Shown piece after piece: positions 8,950 to 18,110 of a stretch of 41,841 nt of DNA. Source of the DNA: Methanolobus sp. (GTDB taxonomy: Archaea; Halobacteriota; Methanosarcinia; Methanosarcinales; Methanosarcinaceae). The notes beneath the pieces are model-generated. The model was not told the DNA's origin and ran no database searches. It saw only the letters and a list, made by a program, of their open reading frames with translations. Location: the NCBI RefSeq assembly GCF_030682845.1, contig NZ_JAUXNK010000054.1:1-41841 (forward strand). Direction: 5' to 3'. The number at the start of each line of letters is the position of its first letter. Positions within the stretch are counted from its first letter, which is position 1. The position numbers were made by a program, and so were the translations under genes.

Positions 8950-9586
8950 CAACTGCACCCATTTTTGTGATTACATTTTTTTTGGATATGTAATGGCTGT
9001 TTCTTTTGTTCCAATTATTAAAAACGACGTAAGGTTCCGACTCTAATTTGCTCCACTCAATTGTGTAGCTATCTTTTAATGTATGTTTTTTAATATTCAA
9101 GAATAAAGGATTGTATTCGACAAACAGATCGAGATTCATTTCTAATTTTCCTTTAGGTCGAATCAAAGTTGTGTTATCATCAAGATTAACTGTTTCAAAC
9201 TGATCTGGAAACTTATCTCTGACTATTTTAGTGTAAAGTGAAAATTGTGCCATTTCCGATGGATTTAAATAATCTAATTCTTCTGTTTTTTCAGCAGATT
9301 TTGCAGGGTCATCTTTTAAACTTATTCTGTAAGTTAATTTTAGTTTCTTTGCTTCATTCTTTGAAACATTAGTTATACGTATATATTGATGCTCAAAATT
9401 GTAGGCAGAGGTTGATTCAAGCACATCAGATAATTCAATTTCATTTTTGAGATTTGAAACAATATGCGTGGACAAAATAGGTTTTTTAGCCTCTCGAAAT
9501 TGGCAAATCAAGATGGATATGAATATTACATTTACAATAATTAACACGATATTGAGCATATTTCCAATGGCATCGAAAAACTGCAT
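8939..9586 (-). CDS. Membrane-anchored protein of unknown function in the hsd operon
   Basis: A 215-residue protein with one N-terminal membrane segment (about residues 9-29, LNIVLIIVNVIFISILI), followed at once by QFREAKKP. The rest is a soluble, beta-rich domain with no cysteine before the last residue and no motif I recognise. Positive charges after the helix suggest that the soluble part faces the cytoplasm. CAGGAG lies 7 nt before the ATG. Base composition is clearly more A+T-rich than the housekeeping genes around the locus. Its end overlaps the 39-codon ORF and it sits inside a type I restriction operon, so it is probably an accessory factor of that system, perhaps membrane tethering or sensing. 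That role is inference. Confidence 0.7.
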   Translation of the reverse strand: MQFFDAIGNMLNIVLIIVNVIFISILICQFREAKKPILSTHIVSNLKNEIELSDVLESTSAYNFEHQYIRITNVSKNEAKKLKLTYRISLKDDPAKSAEKTEELDYLNPSEMAQFSLYTKIVRDKFPDQFETVNLDDNTTLIRPKGKLEMNLDLFVEYNPLFLNIKKHTLKDSYTIEWSKLESEPYVVFNNWNKRNSHYISKKNVITKMGAVDDC

Positions 9587-9696
9587 ATTTGGTCTCCTGA
9601 TACTCTACATGTAACTTTCATTATGCACACAGGGTAATTGTCCAACAAGCCGTTGGACAATTCTGGCGCAAGCTGTGCCAGAACTAGACTTATACC

Positions 9697-11124
9697 TCAT
9701 CTACCAACTACTTCCCATGAACCTGCTTTTGTCGAACCGATCCTTTTCAATAAACCTTCATCCTTTAGTTTTTTGATGTGCCATTCAACGCCTTTGGCCG
9801 TTATACCTGTCAATTCAGCCAATTCATCAGTTGTTATCTGTGGAGTCTGAGATATAATCTCAATTATTTTCTCCTTGGTTTTTTTCCTAGTTTCTTCCCT
9901 AGTTTCTTCCCTAGTTTTCTCCGACGCTTTTTCGGAGATGATATCTCTTGTCAGTGGGAAAGTGATCTTGTAGAAATCCACATCGTTTGAAACCAGAGGT
10001 TCGGTATTATAATAGGACTTCCAGCCGGTGAACATTTTATCAAAGCCGGAACCTGCGTTTTCGGAGAGTTTGATGACCCTGAAAATTTTCGTAATAATGG
10101 GATTTCTTGGCATCGTGAAATCTTCTTTCATGATGGACTCGATATCTTTTGGGAGGCTGCCGGGGTTTAAGAACTCTATCCTGTCAAGGAAAACTCTTAT
10201 CCTTGGCTTCATAGGGCTGAAATAATCAGAATGCATCAGAAGATTCACAAGAGCCTCACGAATAGCAACAAGCTGGGGCTGGCTGTCAGTGGCAAAGCCA
10301 TCTGCTCTTAATGTGAACGGAAGGTCGATTTTTTTCATAAGGCGTTCAAAAATGCTGAAATAGAACCGGAACAGATTCTCTTCCTCATAAAGCCTGTAAT
10401 TATACCGTGTAGGAGCATCAGAATAGGACGTACCCATGATCTCAAGATAATCTATCCGAAAATCAGTAAGCATACGGTTAAGGTTATCCTCATTTCCAAA
10501 GACCAGCAAACCACCGATAGTGACCCTGCCATCGACTACAACCTGTAGCTTCTCCAGCAATTGTTCTGTTGACAATTTATTATATCTGTGCTCAGGGTTC
10601 ACATTCTCAAGATAAGTCCTGTAATCAGAAATCGTCCTCTCATCCAGATCATCAATAGTAAACCCGGTAAGTTCCTTATCCTTTAGACCGAACGAAGAAT
10701 CCCTGTACATCGCATCGATCTCAACATCCGTCGCACGTTGATCTCCACTGCCGGTTCGTATAAACGTATTTTTTCTTGAATTGAAATAGACGGGCTTCTG
10801 CTCAGATGCAGGAATATAAAAAGCAAGCACAACTTTCCCATCAAAATCATACTTCACACTTCTGACCCTGATCTTCTGGTTGAACTTGTCCCCCCGAAGA
10901 GCCGTGGTAAAATCCTGCTCTATTCGTTCAGCATCTTCAACACCACTGATCTCAAAACCGCTATTTTGATGCCTAACTCCAAAAACAAGCCAGCCACCAT
11001 TTGTATTCGAAAACGCACTGACTGTTTCAAAACTGCTTTTTGGAATAGAAAATTTTGCCTCCTTCACCTCAAAATCTTCCCACTCAAGCTCTTCCAGCCG
11101 GTTGAACAGTTCCGTTTTATCCAT
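9697..11124 (-). CDS. AlbA_2/ATPase-like regulator with C-terminal winged helix
   Basis: About 475 residues. The N-terminal AlbA_2 (divergent AAA-4) domain is recognisable from ESKEAK-like EVKEAKF, the segment SAFSNTNGGWLVFGV and IRTGSGDQRA (residues 15-145). A GHKL-like ATP-binding region follows (REALVNLLMHSDY, then NAGSGFDKMF). Next comes a charged tetrapeptide-repeat linker (SEKASEKTREETREETRKKTKEK), then a winged helix-turn-helix (DELAELTGITAKGVEWHIKKLKDEG). Such proteins are regarded as nucleic-acid-binding regulators and are often found beside type I restriction genes. The ATG at 11124 is preferred because AAAGGGA touches the upstream ATG at 11133. It is 31 nt or less downstream of hsdM and likely cotranscribed. 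Confidence 0.85.
   Translation of the reverse strand: MDKTELFNRLEELEWEDFEVKEAKFSIPKSSFETVSAFSNTNGGWLVFGVRHQNSGFEISGVEDAERIEQDFTTALRGDKFNQKIRVRSVKYDFDGKVVLAFYIPASEQKPVYFNSRKNTFIRTGSGDQRATDVEIDAMYRDSSFGLKDKELTGFTIDDLDERTISDYRTYLENVNPEHRYNKLSTEQLLEKLQVVVDGRVTIGGLLVFGNEDNLNRMLTDFRIDYLEIMGTSYSDAPTRYNYRLYEEENLFRFYFSIFERLMKKIDLPFTLRADGFATDSQPQLVAIREALVNLLMHSDYFSPMKPRIRVFLDRIEFLNPGSLPKDIESIMKEDFTMPRNPIITKIFRVIKLSENAGSGFDKMFTGWKSYYNTEPLVSNDVDFYKITFPLTRDIISEKASEKTREETREETRKKTKEKIIEIISQTPQITTDELAELTGITAKGVEWHIKKLKDEGLLKRIGSTKAGSWEVVGR
9887..9922. repeat. 12-bp tandem repeat coding the regulator linker
   Basis: Three consecutive 12-bp units (CTAGTTTCTTCC, CTAGTTTCTTCC, then a variant CTAGTTTTCTCC) code for the repeated tetrapeptide in the regulator's linker. 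The 12-bp period keeps the reading frame, so copy-number change would lengthen the linker rather than switch the gene off. Confidence 0.75.
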
Positions 11125-11164
11125 ATTCAGCATTCCCTTTTAATGATCCGGCTTCGTTCATGTA

Positions 11165-12871
11165 TCATATCTCAAAACCCAGACCTGCCAGATTCTTTCT
11201 GATCTCAGCTTCCAGTTTGTCGCTCTCTTCAAACTGACCCTTCAACTTGCTCGTAAGTGATCCCATCTTCTCGGCAAAAGGAATACCATCATCCTCTTCT
11301 TCCTCTGCACCAACGTATCGACCGGGAGTAAGGACAAAATCGTGCTTTTTGATAGTCTCATGGTTTGCTGAGAAACAGAAGCCTGGCTCGTTGTCCTCCT
11401 CGGTCCATTCTTTTTTCCACTTGTGGAAGGTATCGGCTATCTTTTGTATATCCTCATTCTTAAAATCACGCAGCACACGGTCTTTCATATAACCAAGGTT
11501 GCGGGCATCAATGAACAGGACCTCACCATACCTGTCCCTTTTACCATCCTTTGCTGACTTGTCCTTTGTTAAGAACCATATACAGGCAGGGATCTGAGTG
11601 TTAGTGAACAACTGACCGGGCAGTGCAACCATGCAATCCACGATATCATTCTCCACAAGAGCTTTGCGTATCACGCCTTCATTGTTAGTATTACTGCTCA
11701 TGGAACCGTTAGCAAGAAGCAGTGCCATACTGCCTGTTGGTGCCAGATGGTATAGCATGTGCTGCATCCACGCAAAGTTAGCATTGTTCTGGGGCGGTGT
11801 ACCATACTCCCAGCGCGGATCCCCTAACAGTTTCTCATGCCACCACTCTTTCATATTAAAAGGAGGGTTCGCCATTACAAAATCAGCACGCAGGTCAGGA
11901 TGTTGGTCATCAAGGAAGGAATCGGCGTTCTTCTTACCGAAATTAAAATCAATGCCTCGAATAGCCATATTCATAGCAGCCAGTTTCCATGTGGTCGGAT
12001 TTGACTCCTGACCGTAAACCGATATCTGCTTTTTCTGCTCAGCGGCCTTATAGTGCATCACATTAGCATGCTCTTCAATGAACTTATCACTGGAAACAAA
12101 GAACCCGCCGCTTCCCATAGCAGGGTCATAGACACGTCCCTTATAAGGCTCCAGCATCTCAACTATCAGGGTAACAATGGATTTAGGTGTGTAGTACTGG
12201 CCACCCTGCTTCCCTTCGGCAAGTGCGAACTGGCCTAAAAAGTACTCGTAAACATGACCAAGAATATCTTTTGATTTCAGGTTAAGCTTTTTGCCCTTAT
12301 ATTCAGGATCATGGAACCGAGTAGTGCTGAATTCATTGATCAGGCCTATGAGTTTGTCAGAATCCAGCTGATACTGGCTGATCCTGTTGAGAATGCCTTT
12401 AAGCTTCAGGTTTGCCTTTTCGATCTCGTCGAAGGCATTATCGATCAACCATGACACTGAACGCAGTTTAACGTCTTCACCCTGTTCGTTTTGCCATATC
12501 ACACTGCCTGTGGGAAGGGTGACAGTTTCCTGAAGAGTGTTCCAGCGGGCGGTCCTGGGTACCCAGAAAACATTCTTCTCTATGTAATAGTCCCCGATCT
12601 CCAGCTCCCTTGCTATGGCCTCCTGGTAGTCTTCGTCGCTATCGTAATCTTCACGAGGCAAATAATAGATGTTGTCCTCATCGTCATTTTTAAACAGCTC
12701 AACCAGTTCTTGCTGACGCTCTTCAAAGGCATCTGATACATATTTAAGGAAAATAAGTCCTAATACCACGTGTTTATAGTTGGCAGCATCCAGGTTAGAG
12801 CGTAGTCTGTCAGCAGCCTTCCAGAGCTTGGTGTCAAGATCACTTAAAAATTGCTGTTCATTGTCAGTCAT
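11165..12871 (-). CDS. hsdM: Type I restriction enzyme, M (DNA adenine methylase) subunit
   Basis: A 568-residue N6-adenine methyltransferase. The N-terminal helical HsdM domain (KLWKAADRLRSNLDAANYKH) is followed by GQYYTPKSIV, the SAM-binding motif YDPAMGSGGFF (about residues 246-256), and the catalytic ANPPF motif near 331. With HsdS it methylates the recognition site and protects host DNA. It is the first gene of the operon, with about 400 nt of A+T-rich sequence upstream and 40 nt to the regulator downstream. The Shine-Dalgarno match is weak (GAAGG). Confidence 0.96.
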   Translation of the reverse strand: MTDNEQQFLSDLDTKLWKAADRLRSNLDAANYKHVVLGLIFLKYVSDAFEERQQELVELFKNDDEDNIYYLPREDYDSDEDYQEAIARELEIGDYYIEKNVFWVPRTARWNTLQETVTLPTGSVIWQNEQGEDVKLRSVSWLIDNAFDEIEKANLKLKGILNRISQYQLDSDKLIGLINEFSTTRFHDPEYKGKKLNLKSKDILGHVYEYFLGQFALAEGKQGGQYYTPKSIVTLIVEMLEPYKGRVYDPAMGSGGFFVSSDKFIEEHANVMHYKAAEQKKQISVYGQESNPTTWKLAAMNMAIRGIDFNFGKKNADSFLDDQHPDLRADFVMANPPFNMKEWWHEKLLGDPRWEYGTPPQNNANFAWMQHMLYHLAPTGSMALLLANGSMSSNTNNEGVIRKALVENDIVDCMVALPGQLFTNTQIPACIWFLTKDKSAKDGKRDRYGEVLFIDARNLGYMKDRVLRDFKNEDIQKIADTFHKWKKEWTEEDNEPGFCFSANHETIKKHDFVLTPGRYVGAEEEEDDGIPFAEKMGSLTSKLKGQFEESDKLEAEIRKNLAGLGFEI

Positions 12872-13282
12872 TATTCAGGCCTTCATAATTCAAATTGTTA
12901 AATTATTATGATGAAACTTACAAACAGTCACATTATTAATGCAGAATCTATTCGGTTTTAATTATAAGACCTATTCAGGAGCTAAAATTTTGTGTTCCCA
13001 TGACTTTAAATTTACTGAGCAATGCTCCTGAGATTCTATTTTGATTGTATTATGAACTTATTTGAAGATACATACAAACATAATAAACTATCTTCTAAGT
13101 TAGAATATAGTTGTTAATATAAATCATTTACTAAAAATCTTTAAGTCTATTTAATAATTACAGTTTAAATGGCTCTGTAGGAAACCTATTGAAATCATAA
13201 TCTATAGACAAAATTCTGCAAAAATACAAAGCATAGCACTAAAGAGAAGAGATCTAAATGTCTTATGAGAAATAGTTCCTGG
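12872..13282. other. A+T-rich gene-free gap between hsdM and tRNA-Leu
   Basis: About 410 nt with no open frame worth calling on either strand. It must hold the hsdM promoter; on the minus strand a TTATAATTA element near 12959-12967 is the best TATA candidate but lies about 90 nt upstream. The composition is markedly A+T-rich compared with argF or purD. A stretch near 13169 (GGCTCTGTAGGAAACC) resembles insertion-sequence termini but has no partner. Confidence 0.5.
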
Positions 13283-13367
13283 TGCGGGAGATGCGATTCG
13301 AACGCACGAACTCCTACGAGACTAGACTCTGAATCTAGCGCCTTTGACCTGGCTGGGCGACTCCCGC
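13283..13367 (-). tRNA. tRNA-Leu (anticodon CAG)
   Basis: An 85-nt gene with a 7-bp acceptor stem (GCGGGAG/CTCCCGC), a five-pair anticodon stem (CTAGA/TCTAG) around the loop TTCAGAG (anticodon CAG), a long class II variable arm and a T-loop TTCGAAT. The discriminator base is A, as leucine tRNAs require. CCA is not encoded. Its 3' end faces the restriction locus, a common arrangement for islands inserted at tRNA genes. Confidence 0.96.
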
Positions 13368-13431
13368 ATTGTGAATGATGCTTAGTAGCGCTTTTTCTAG
13401 TTAAACTTTGTGTTTGGGTGAGAATGTTGGG

Positions 13432-13449
13432 GATGGCCTTCAGGCCATC
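13432..13449 (-). terminator. Hairpin at the argF stop codon
   Basis: GATGGCC and GGCCATC form a 7-bp stem with a 4-nt loop that contains part of the argF TGA stop. No T-tract follows, so it may be an mRNA 3'-end stabiliser rather than a true terminator. Confidence 0.4.
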
Positions 13450-14345
13450 ATTCTCAGCAGGAGGGCTTTCTGTGAGTGCAGACGATTCTCGGCCTGGTCG
13501 AAGACTACGGAGTGAGGGCCGTCCATGACCTCAGCGGAGATTTCCTCGCCGCGGTGTGCGGGGAGGCAGTGCATCACGATGGCATCTTGTTTTGCAAGGT
13601 TGACAAGCTGCATATTTATCTGGTAGGGGGCGAGGTCCCTGAGGCGCTTTTCGCGCTCGTCCTCATCTCCCATGGACACCCATACGTCGGTATAGAGGAC
13701 ATCGGCATCCTTTGCAGCCTCTGCCGGGTCGTTGGTGACCGTCACTTTGCCGCCAAGCCGCCTGGCCTGTTTCACTATCTCCGGGTCGGGTTCATATCCT
13801 GGCGGGCAGGCAACCGCGATTTCTATTCCCGCCAGCGTACAGCCAAGGATGGCGGAATTGCACACATTGTTACCGTCGCCGACCCAGGCATATTTCAGGC
13901 CCTTGAGCCGGTTCTTGTATTCGCGGATGGTCATCAGGTCTGCGATTATCTGGCAGGGATGCTCCCTGTCCGAGAGTGCGTTGATGACAGGCACATCAGA
14001 GTGTGCCGCAAGCTCACTAACAGTATCGTGGCTGTACACCCTTGCAACAATACAGTAGAGGTAGCGCGAGAGCACTTTGGCGGTATCGCCCACTGTCTCT
14101 CCGCGGCCAAGCTGCATATCCCTCGGGTTCAGGTAGAGCGCATGGCCCCCGAGGTCGTTCATGGCAACCTCGAAAGACACCCTGGTGCGTGTGGATGACT
14201 TCTCGAAGATCATCCCGATGCTCTTGTTCTTCAGAAGGTCAGTGACCTTGCCCTTCACACGCTTTTCCTTCAGGTCTGTTGCCACATCAAGGATTTCGAT
14301 GATCTCTTCCTGCGAGAGGTCAGCCATTGAGATAAGATGTTTCAT
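13440..14345 (-). CDS. argF: Ornithine carbamoyltransferase
   Basis: A 301-residue enzyme of arginine synthesis that joins carbamoyl phosphate and ornithine to make citrulline in the cytoplasm. The carbamoyl-phosphate loop SSTRTR (residues 50-55), the HPCQ motif (129-132) and the ornithine-binding [10 protein letters not shown] near the C-terminus are intact, and the length is normal. The ornithine-side SMG loop (VSMGDE) separates it from aspartate carbamoyltransferase. AAGGGA lies upstream of the ATG. It follows purD by 20 nt on the same strand and is probably cotranscribed with it. Confidence 0.97.
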   Translation of the reverse strand: MKHLISMADLSQEEIIEILDVATDLKEKRVKGKVTDLLKNKSIGMIFEKSSTRTRVSFEVAMNDLGGHALYLNPRDMQLGRGETVGDTAKVLSRYLYCIVARVYSHDTVSELAAHSDVPVINALSDREHPCQIIADLMTIREYKNRLKGLKYAWVGDGNNVCNSAILGCTLAGIEIAVACPPGYEPDPEIVKQARRLGGKVTVTNDPAEAAKDADVLYTDVWVSMGDEDEREKRLRDLAPYQINMQLVNLAKQDAIVMHCLPAHRGEEISAEVMDGPHSVVFDQAENRLHSQKALLLRMMA

Positions 14346-14365
14346 GCTATCATTCCCTTGGTCAG

Positions 14366-15673
14366 TTACTGCATATTGCGTATCGTCCTCATGTGATCGA
14401 TACGCCTCTGTATGAGCCCTGCAGTGCCGATATCCCGCCTGGAATGCAGGTCCCCTTTAAGATTGTCCAGCGCATGCTGTGCGATCTTCTCAGCCTCAGC
14501 AATAGTATCCGCGACGCCCACCACTGCCACAGCCCTTGATCCGGTCGTATAGACCTTGCCATCACTCTCATAGACGCTTGAATAGAAGAGCAGGGCGTCA
14601 CCAATATCCCCCACTGTGACTTCCCTGTCACTCGTCGGAGCGTCAGGATAGCCTGCAGGAACAGCGTATTTGCACACAGTAGCCTTCCTGCTGAACTTCA
14701 CATCAAGCTTGTCAAGTGTGCCCGTAACAATAGCTGACAGCACATCAGTATAGTCGGTCTCCAGAAGGGACAGCACATTCATAGCCTCAGGGTCTCCAAA
14801 GCGCGCATTGAATTCTATCACTTTGGGTCCGGCCCTGGTTATCATGAACTGGCCGTACAGGGCTCCCCTGTAACCGACGCCTGTGACCCTGCGCAGGGCC
14901 CTGATGGTATCCAGCATTATCTGCTTTGCCTGGCTTACGTCTTCCTCCACAAGGAATGGCAGGATCTCTCCCGCATCATTGTAAGAGCCCATACCTCCGG
15001 TGTTAGGCCCAAGGTCGCCCTCAAAGGCACGCTTGTGATCCTGCACCGTCGGCATGAAAGCCAGGTGCTCGCCATCCACGAAAGCCTGCAGGGTGAATTC
15101 CTCGCCCTTAAGGTTCTCCTCCACGACCACGCTGCCGGTTGCAAGCAGGCTTGCTGCATACTCCTTAGCAGCATCCAGGTCAGGCAACTGATCGCCCATT
15201 ACCTTTACGCCTTTGCCACCTGTAAGGCCGGCAGGCTTGACAGCAACATCGCCAAGCTCGTCAATGAAAGAGTCCATAGGCCCTCTCTCCGTGAACACTT
15301 CAAATCTCGGGCAGCCTGCTATTCCGTTATCCTTCATGAAATTGCGAGCCCAGCCCTTATTGAACTCTATTTGTGCCACTGCTTTTTTAGGGGCGGCAAC
15401 ACTGATACCGGCATCCTCCAGGGCATCGGCAAGGCCCACGGAAAGCGGGGCCTCGGGCCCTATAACTGCTATTTCGATATTCTTTCTGACTGCGAACCCG
15501 ACTACCTTCTCAACATCTGTTTCCTTGGCAAGAAGGAAATCCTCACATAGTTCTGCGATTCCCGGATTCTTCTTTGACATTACTGCAAATAGAGAAGGGT
15601 CTTTCCTGCTCCTCGCCAGTGCTGCCGTGATAGCGTGCTCCCTTCCGCCACCACCTACTACTAGAATGTTCAT
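14366..15673 (-). CDS. purD: Phosphoribosylamine-glycine ligase
   Basis: A 435-residue ATP-grasp enzyme of purine synthesis that forms glycinamide ribonucleotide. It starts [15 protein letters not shown], the PurD N-domain nucleotide loop. It carries [14 protein letters not shown] in the ATP-grasp domain, [10 protein letters not shown], and [10 protein letters not shown] as the metal-binding motif. GAGG lies about 11 nt before the ATG. It is upstream of argF with a 20-nt gap; the pairing of purine and arginine genes suggests a shared biosynthetic transcript. About 190 nt of noncoding sequence upstream, with several T/A-rich boxes, separates it from pyrE. Confidence 0.97.
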   Translation of the reverse strand: MNILVVGGGGREHAITAALARSRKDPSLFAVMSKKNPGIAELCEDFLLAKETDVEKVVGFAVRKNIEIAVIGPEAPLSVGLADALEDAGISVAAPKKAVAQIEFNKGWARNFMKDNGIAGCPRFEVFTERGPMDSFIDELGDVAVKPAGLTGGKGVKVMGDQLPDLDAAKEYAASLLATGSVVVEENLKGEEFTLQAFVDGEHLAFMPTVQDHKRAFEGDLGPNTGGMGSYNDAGEILPFLVEEDVSQAKQIMLDTIRALRRVTGVGYRGALYGQFMITRAGPKVIEFNARFGDPEAMNVLSLLETDYTDVLSAIVTGTLDKLDVKFSRKATVCKYAVPAGYPDAPTSDREVTVGDIGDALLFYSSVYESDGKVYTTGSRAVAVVGVADTIAEAEKIAQHALDNLKGDLHSRRDIGTAGLIQRRIDHMRTIRNMQ

Positions 15674-15859
15674 GACTTAAAACCTCGTTATTGAAACAAT
15701 TATGACTACGACATGTTGCTAGATAGGGATTTGTTTGTTAGGACATGGTTTAGGTCTGCAATCGGACCCCTGATTCATTAGAAATTGGAATAGCATAAAG
15801 TGCTAGTTATTGTAATAAATAATTTACTATTTCATTTTCCCGTAAAAACTCCGCAAGGA

Positions 15860-16396
15860 TCATACCAGATCACTCGCCCTCACAAGCGGTATAAGCTTGA
15901 CACCGATGGAAGCGAGATTCTCCGTAGCTCCCGATTCACGGTCCACGACAGTAACAACATGCTGAACTTCACCACTTTGCGCGCGTATCGCCTCAATGGC
16001 ATCCTTCACAGAACCACCGCTTGTGGTCACATCTTCCAGAAGCAGCACTTTTGAGCCTGCTCTGAGTTCACCCACAAAACGCCCGCCTGTGCCATAGCTT
16101 TTATCATCTTTGCGTATAAGCAAGAGAGGCAGTCCGGATTCCAGGGACACGGCAGTAGCCAGGGGGACGCTGCCAAGCACCACGCCGCCAACCGCATCTA
16201 CCTGCATGCCCGTTATAATCTTTGTAGCTTCCTGCGCAATGATCCTGAGGGTCGCAGGGTCAGTGCTTGCTTTTTTGATGTCGATATAGTAAGTGCTCTT
16301 CTTTCCGGAGGCAAGTGTGAAATCCCCGAACCTGACAGCACCGCAGGCTTTCAGCGCATCGGTAAGTAACTGTTTGCTTTTCTCTGATCCTGGCAT
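15860..16396 (-). CDS. pyrE: Orotate phosphoribosyltransferase
   Basis: A 178-residue enzyme that joins orotate and PRPP to make orotidine monophosphate in pyrimidine synthesis. The PRPP-binding motif VLLLEDVTTSGGSV and the substrate-side segment FTLASGKKSTYYIDIK are typical of PyrE, as is the length. The ATG at 16396 is chosen because AGGTG precedes it by 7 nt, so the GTG at 16405 is probably part of the ribosome binding site. It sits between carS and purD on the same strand, with more than 60 nt on either side. Confidence 0.94.
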   Translation of the reverse strand: MPGSEKSKQLLTDALKACGAVRFGDFTLASGKKSTYYIDIKKASTDPATLRIIAQEATKIITGMQVDAVGGVVLGSVPLATAVSLESGLPLLLIRKDDKSYGTGGRFVGELRAGSKVLLLEDVTTSGGSVKDAIEAIRAQSGEVQHVVTVVDRESGATENLASIGVKLIPLVRASDLV

Positions 16397-16474
16397 AATG
16401 ATCACCTGATTGGAAATGTAAATATATCCCCATCTGCTGTAAAATCATAAATAAAAGTATATAATGCCCGGGCT

Positions 16475-17032
16475 TTACCAAGGCTCTTTCTTTACCCCTA
16501 TAAAGTATCCGACAATGTTTGTAGAAACATGCAGCAGAGGAGTGACAAGAATTACTGCAAGTGCTACGTAGAATGTAAAATTGGCTGTGAACCACGAAGG
16601 TGCGACGATATACGTCAGTACCCATGCCCCAAGTACAAAATCAAGCTGGTCAACACCCGGAAGTGGAGCACCCCTTTTAAGACCCAGCCTGCGTTTAAAG
16701 AAACTCATGGAAAGATCACCAAGCAGTGCCCCGAAAGCCAGCGCAAATATTACCAAAAGGGCGCCCGGCATCGCGCCAAAGGATGGAAGTTCTATTCCAA
16801 AGATAGTGGTCTGCCGTGACATATAATACATCTGCAGCAGGCCAAGCAGCATTCCGCACACGGTGCCTGCAATAAGTCCACGGAATGTCTTGCCGTCACC
16901 CAGTATGCGGCGCCCATCCTTAAGCGTCTTTCCACCATCCAGGGGCCTGCCACCACCAAATACGGCAGCTGTTGAATTTGGGATATATGCAGGAAGCATC
17001 AGCCAGAGAGCAGTAAGCAGTATCTCTATCAT
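16475..17032 (-). CDS. carS: CDP-archaeol synthase
   Basis: A membrane enzyme of about 185 residues that transfers CMP from CTP to unsaturated archaetidic acid, making the activated precursor of archaeal phospholipids. Diagnostic segments are LPAYIPNSTAAVFGGG near the N-terminus and the cytoplasmic motif DGRRILGDGKTFRG. Four to five hydrophobic segments follow, including the last 40 residues. I place the start at ATG 17032 (MIEILLTALW), which matches the usual family N-terminus and has GGATGG 7 nt upstream; an ATG at 17041 is possible. It is divergent from the ccmF genes. Confidence 0.9.
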   Translation of the reverse strand: MIEILLTALWLMLPAYIPNSTAAVFGGGRPLDGGKTLKDGRRILGDGKTFRGLIAGTVCGMLLGLLQMYYMSRQTTIFGIELPSFGAMPGALLVIFALAFGALLGDLSMSFFKRRLGLKRGAPLPGVDQLDFVLGAWVLTYIVAPSWFTANFTFYVALAVILVTPLLHVSTNIVGYFIGVKKEPW

Positions 17033-17153
17033 TATGTCCATCCGTTTTATCACATTTATATGCACATGATTGCACGGCATCTATTTAAATTATGATGCAT
17101 GCAAGAGAAAACTCTATATTACATACCTATTGTAAGATTAAGGCTGACAACAG

Positions 17154-18110
17154 ATGAAAAATACAAGGCCCCTTCTGACACCTAAAAATACAATGCTTGC
17201 TGCTGTTGTTGTCTTTTTGCTCCTGGCAACAATAATATTGATGGGTATGCTTACGCCGCTTATTGCAAAGCTGACCACAGGAGCGGAGATACGTCTTGAA
17301 CCCAGTTATTTCAACTACCGGACAGCTTTGCCCACAGCCGGGCTTGTAATACTGCTGAGCGTGTGCATGCTCGCAGGCTATCTGGGGCAAAAGAACACTG
17401 CCTTGATAGTAGCAGGCTATACGGCACTTGCAGCTTTCTTTGCATTTATATCGCCTTTTGGGAACCTGGCCATAGATGTTTCCATTCCCATAATTGCGCT
17501 TGCCGTGTTTGCAACCATATACAAGATCGGAAAAACATTCACAAGGAGTTCCTTCGTCGCAACAGCCAGGGGTGCAAGCGCACACATCATCCACCTGGGA
17601 ATACTTTTCATCCTGCTCGGAATAGTGCTTAGTGCCAATATGAAAGTGGAAGGGTCAAATTTGATCAGTTCTGGTAATATGGGGCAGTTCCCCGGGCAGG
17701 ACTATGCAATAAAGGTCAGCAATATGAGTTCATACTACTCAGGCGACCCATACCAGACATATCCCGGATCCGCGTATACAACTGAAGTGGATTTTGACAT
17801 ATACAGGAATGGAGCTTACTTCCGGGAAGGTCAGGTAAAGTACATTACTGATTTCAAGTGGGGCCAGAGTTATACGACTACCTATATACACCGCGGGCTC
17901 ACTGAAGAGCTCTTCATCGCTCCCAGGGCCATCAGCCTGCAGAAAGGAGAGATAGACCTGTACATGAGAACCGTACCCTACATAAACTTCCTCTGGGGCG
18001 GTTTCTATCTGATGGTCATAGGTATCACTGCACTCATCGCAATAGATTACGGAAGCGATAGAAGATCCCGGGTTCAGAAACAGGATAAGAACATAAGAGG
18101 CAAAGTATGA
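17154..18110 (+). CDS. CcmF C-terminal half (cytochrome c haem lyase, split)
   Basis: A 318-residue membrane protein matching the C-terminal third of CcmF. After several membrane segments it has HIIHLGILFILLGIVLSANMK, a soluble extracytoplasmic domain (about residues 165-275, SNMSSYYSGDPYQTYP onward) and a final membrane helix. CcmF works in system I cytochrome c maturation, taking haem from CcmE and attaching it to apocytochrome on the outer face. The product ends four bases into the next gene (ATGA overlap), which supplies the N-terminal half, so the two must act together. The gene order is the reverse of the fused protein. A TATA-like CTATATTA near 17112 could drive both. Confidence 0.82.
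   Translation: MKNTRPLLTPKNTMLAAVVVFLLLATIILMGMLTPLIAKLTTGAEIRLEPSYFNYRTALPTAGLVILLSVCMLAGYLGQKNTALIVAGYTALAAFFAFISPFGNLAIDVSIPIIALAVFATIYKIGKTFTRSSFVATARGASAHIIHLGILFILLGIVLSANMKVEGSNLISSGNMGQFPGQDYAIKVSNMSSYYSGDPYQTYPGSAYTTEVDFDIYRNGAYFREGQVKYITDFKWGQSYTTTYIHRGLTEELFIAPRAISLQKGEIDLYMRTVPYINFLWGGFYLMVIGITALIAIDYGSDRRSRVQKQDKNIRGKV

Noticed and set aside
10966-12736. Several plus-strand ORFs of 60-126 codons opposite hsdM and the regulator
   Set aside because: They are antisense shadows without start sites or family resemblance.
13165-13190. GGCTCTGTAGGAAACC resembling an insertion-sequence terminal repeat
   Set aside because: I found no matching inverted partner or transposase fragment near it. 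The likeness to known ends is from memory only.
13476-14198. A 240-codon plus-strand ORF opposite argF
   Set aside because: It is a shadow of argF, whose catalytic motifs are all intact on the minus strand.
17127-17594. A cysteine-rich 155-codon minus-strand ORF opposite the CcmF C-terminal half
   Set aside because: The cysteines come from reverse-reading the Ala/Thr-rich membrane segments of the ccmF gene. There is no promoter or ribosome binding site.
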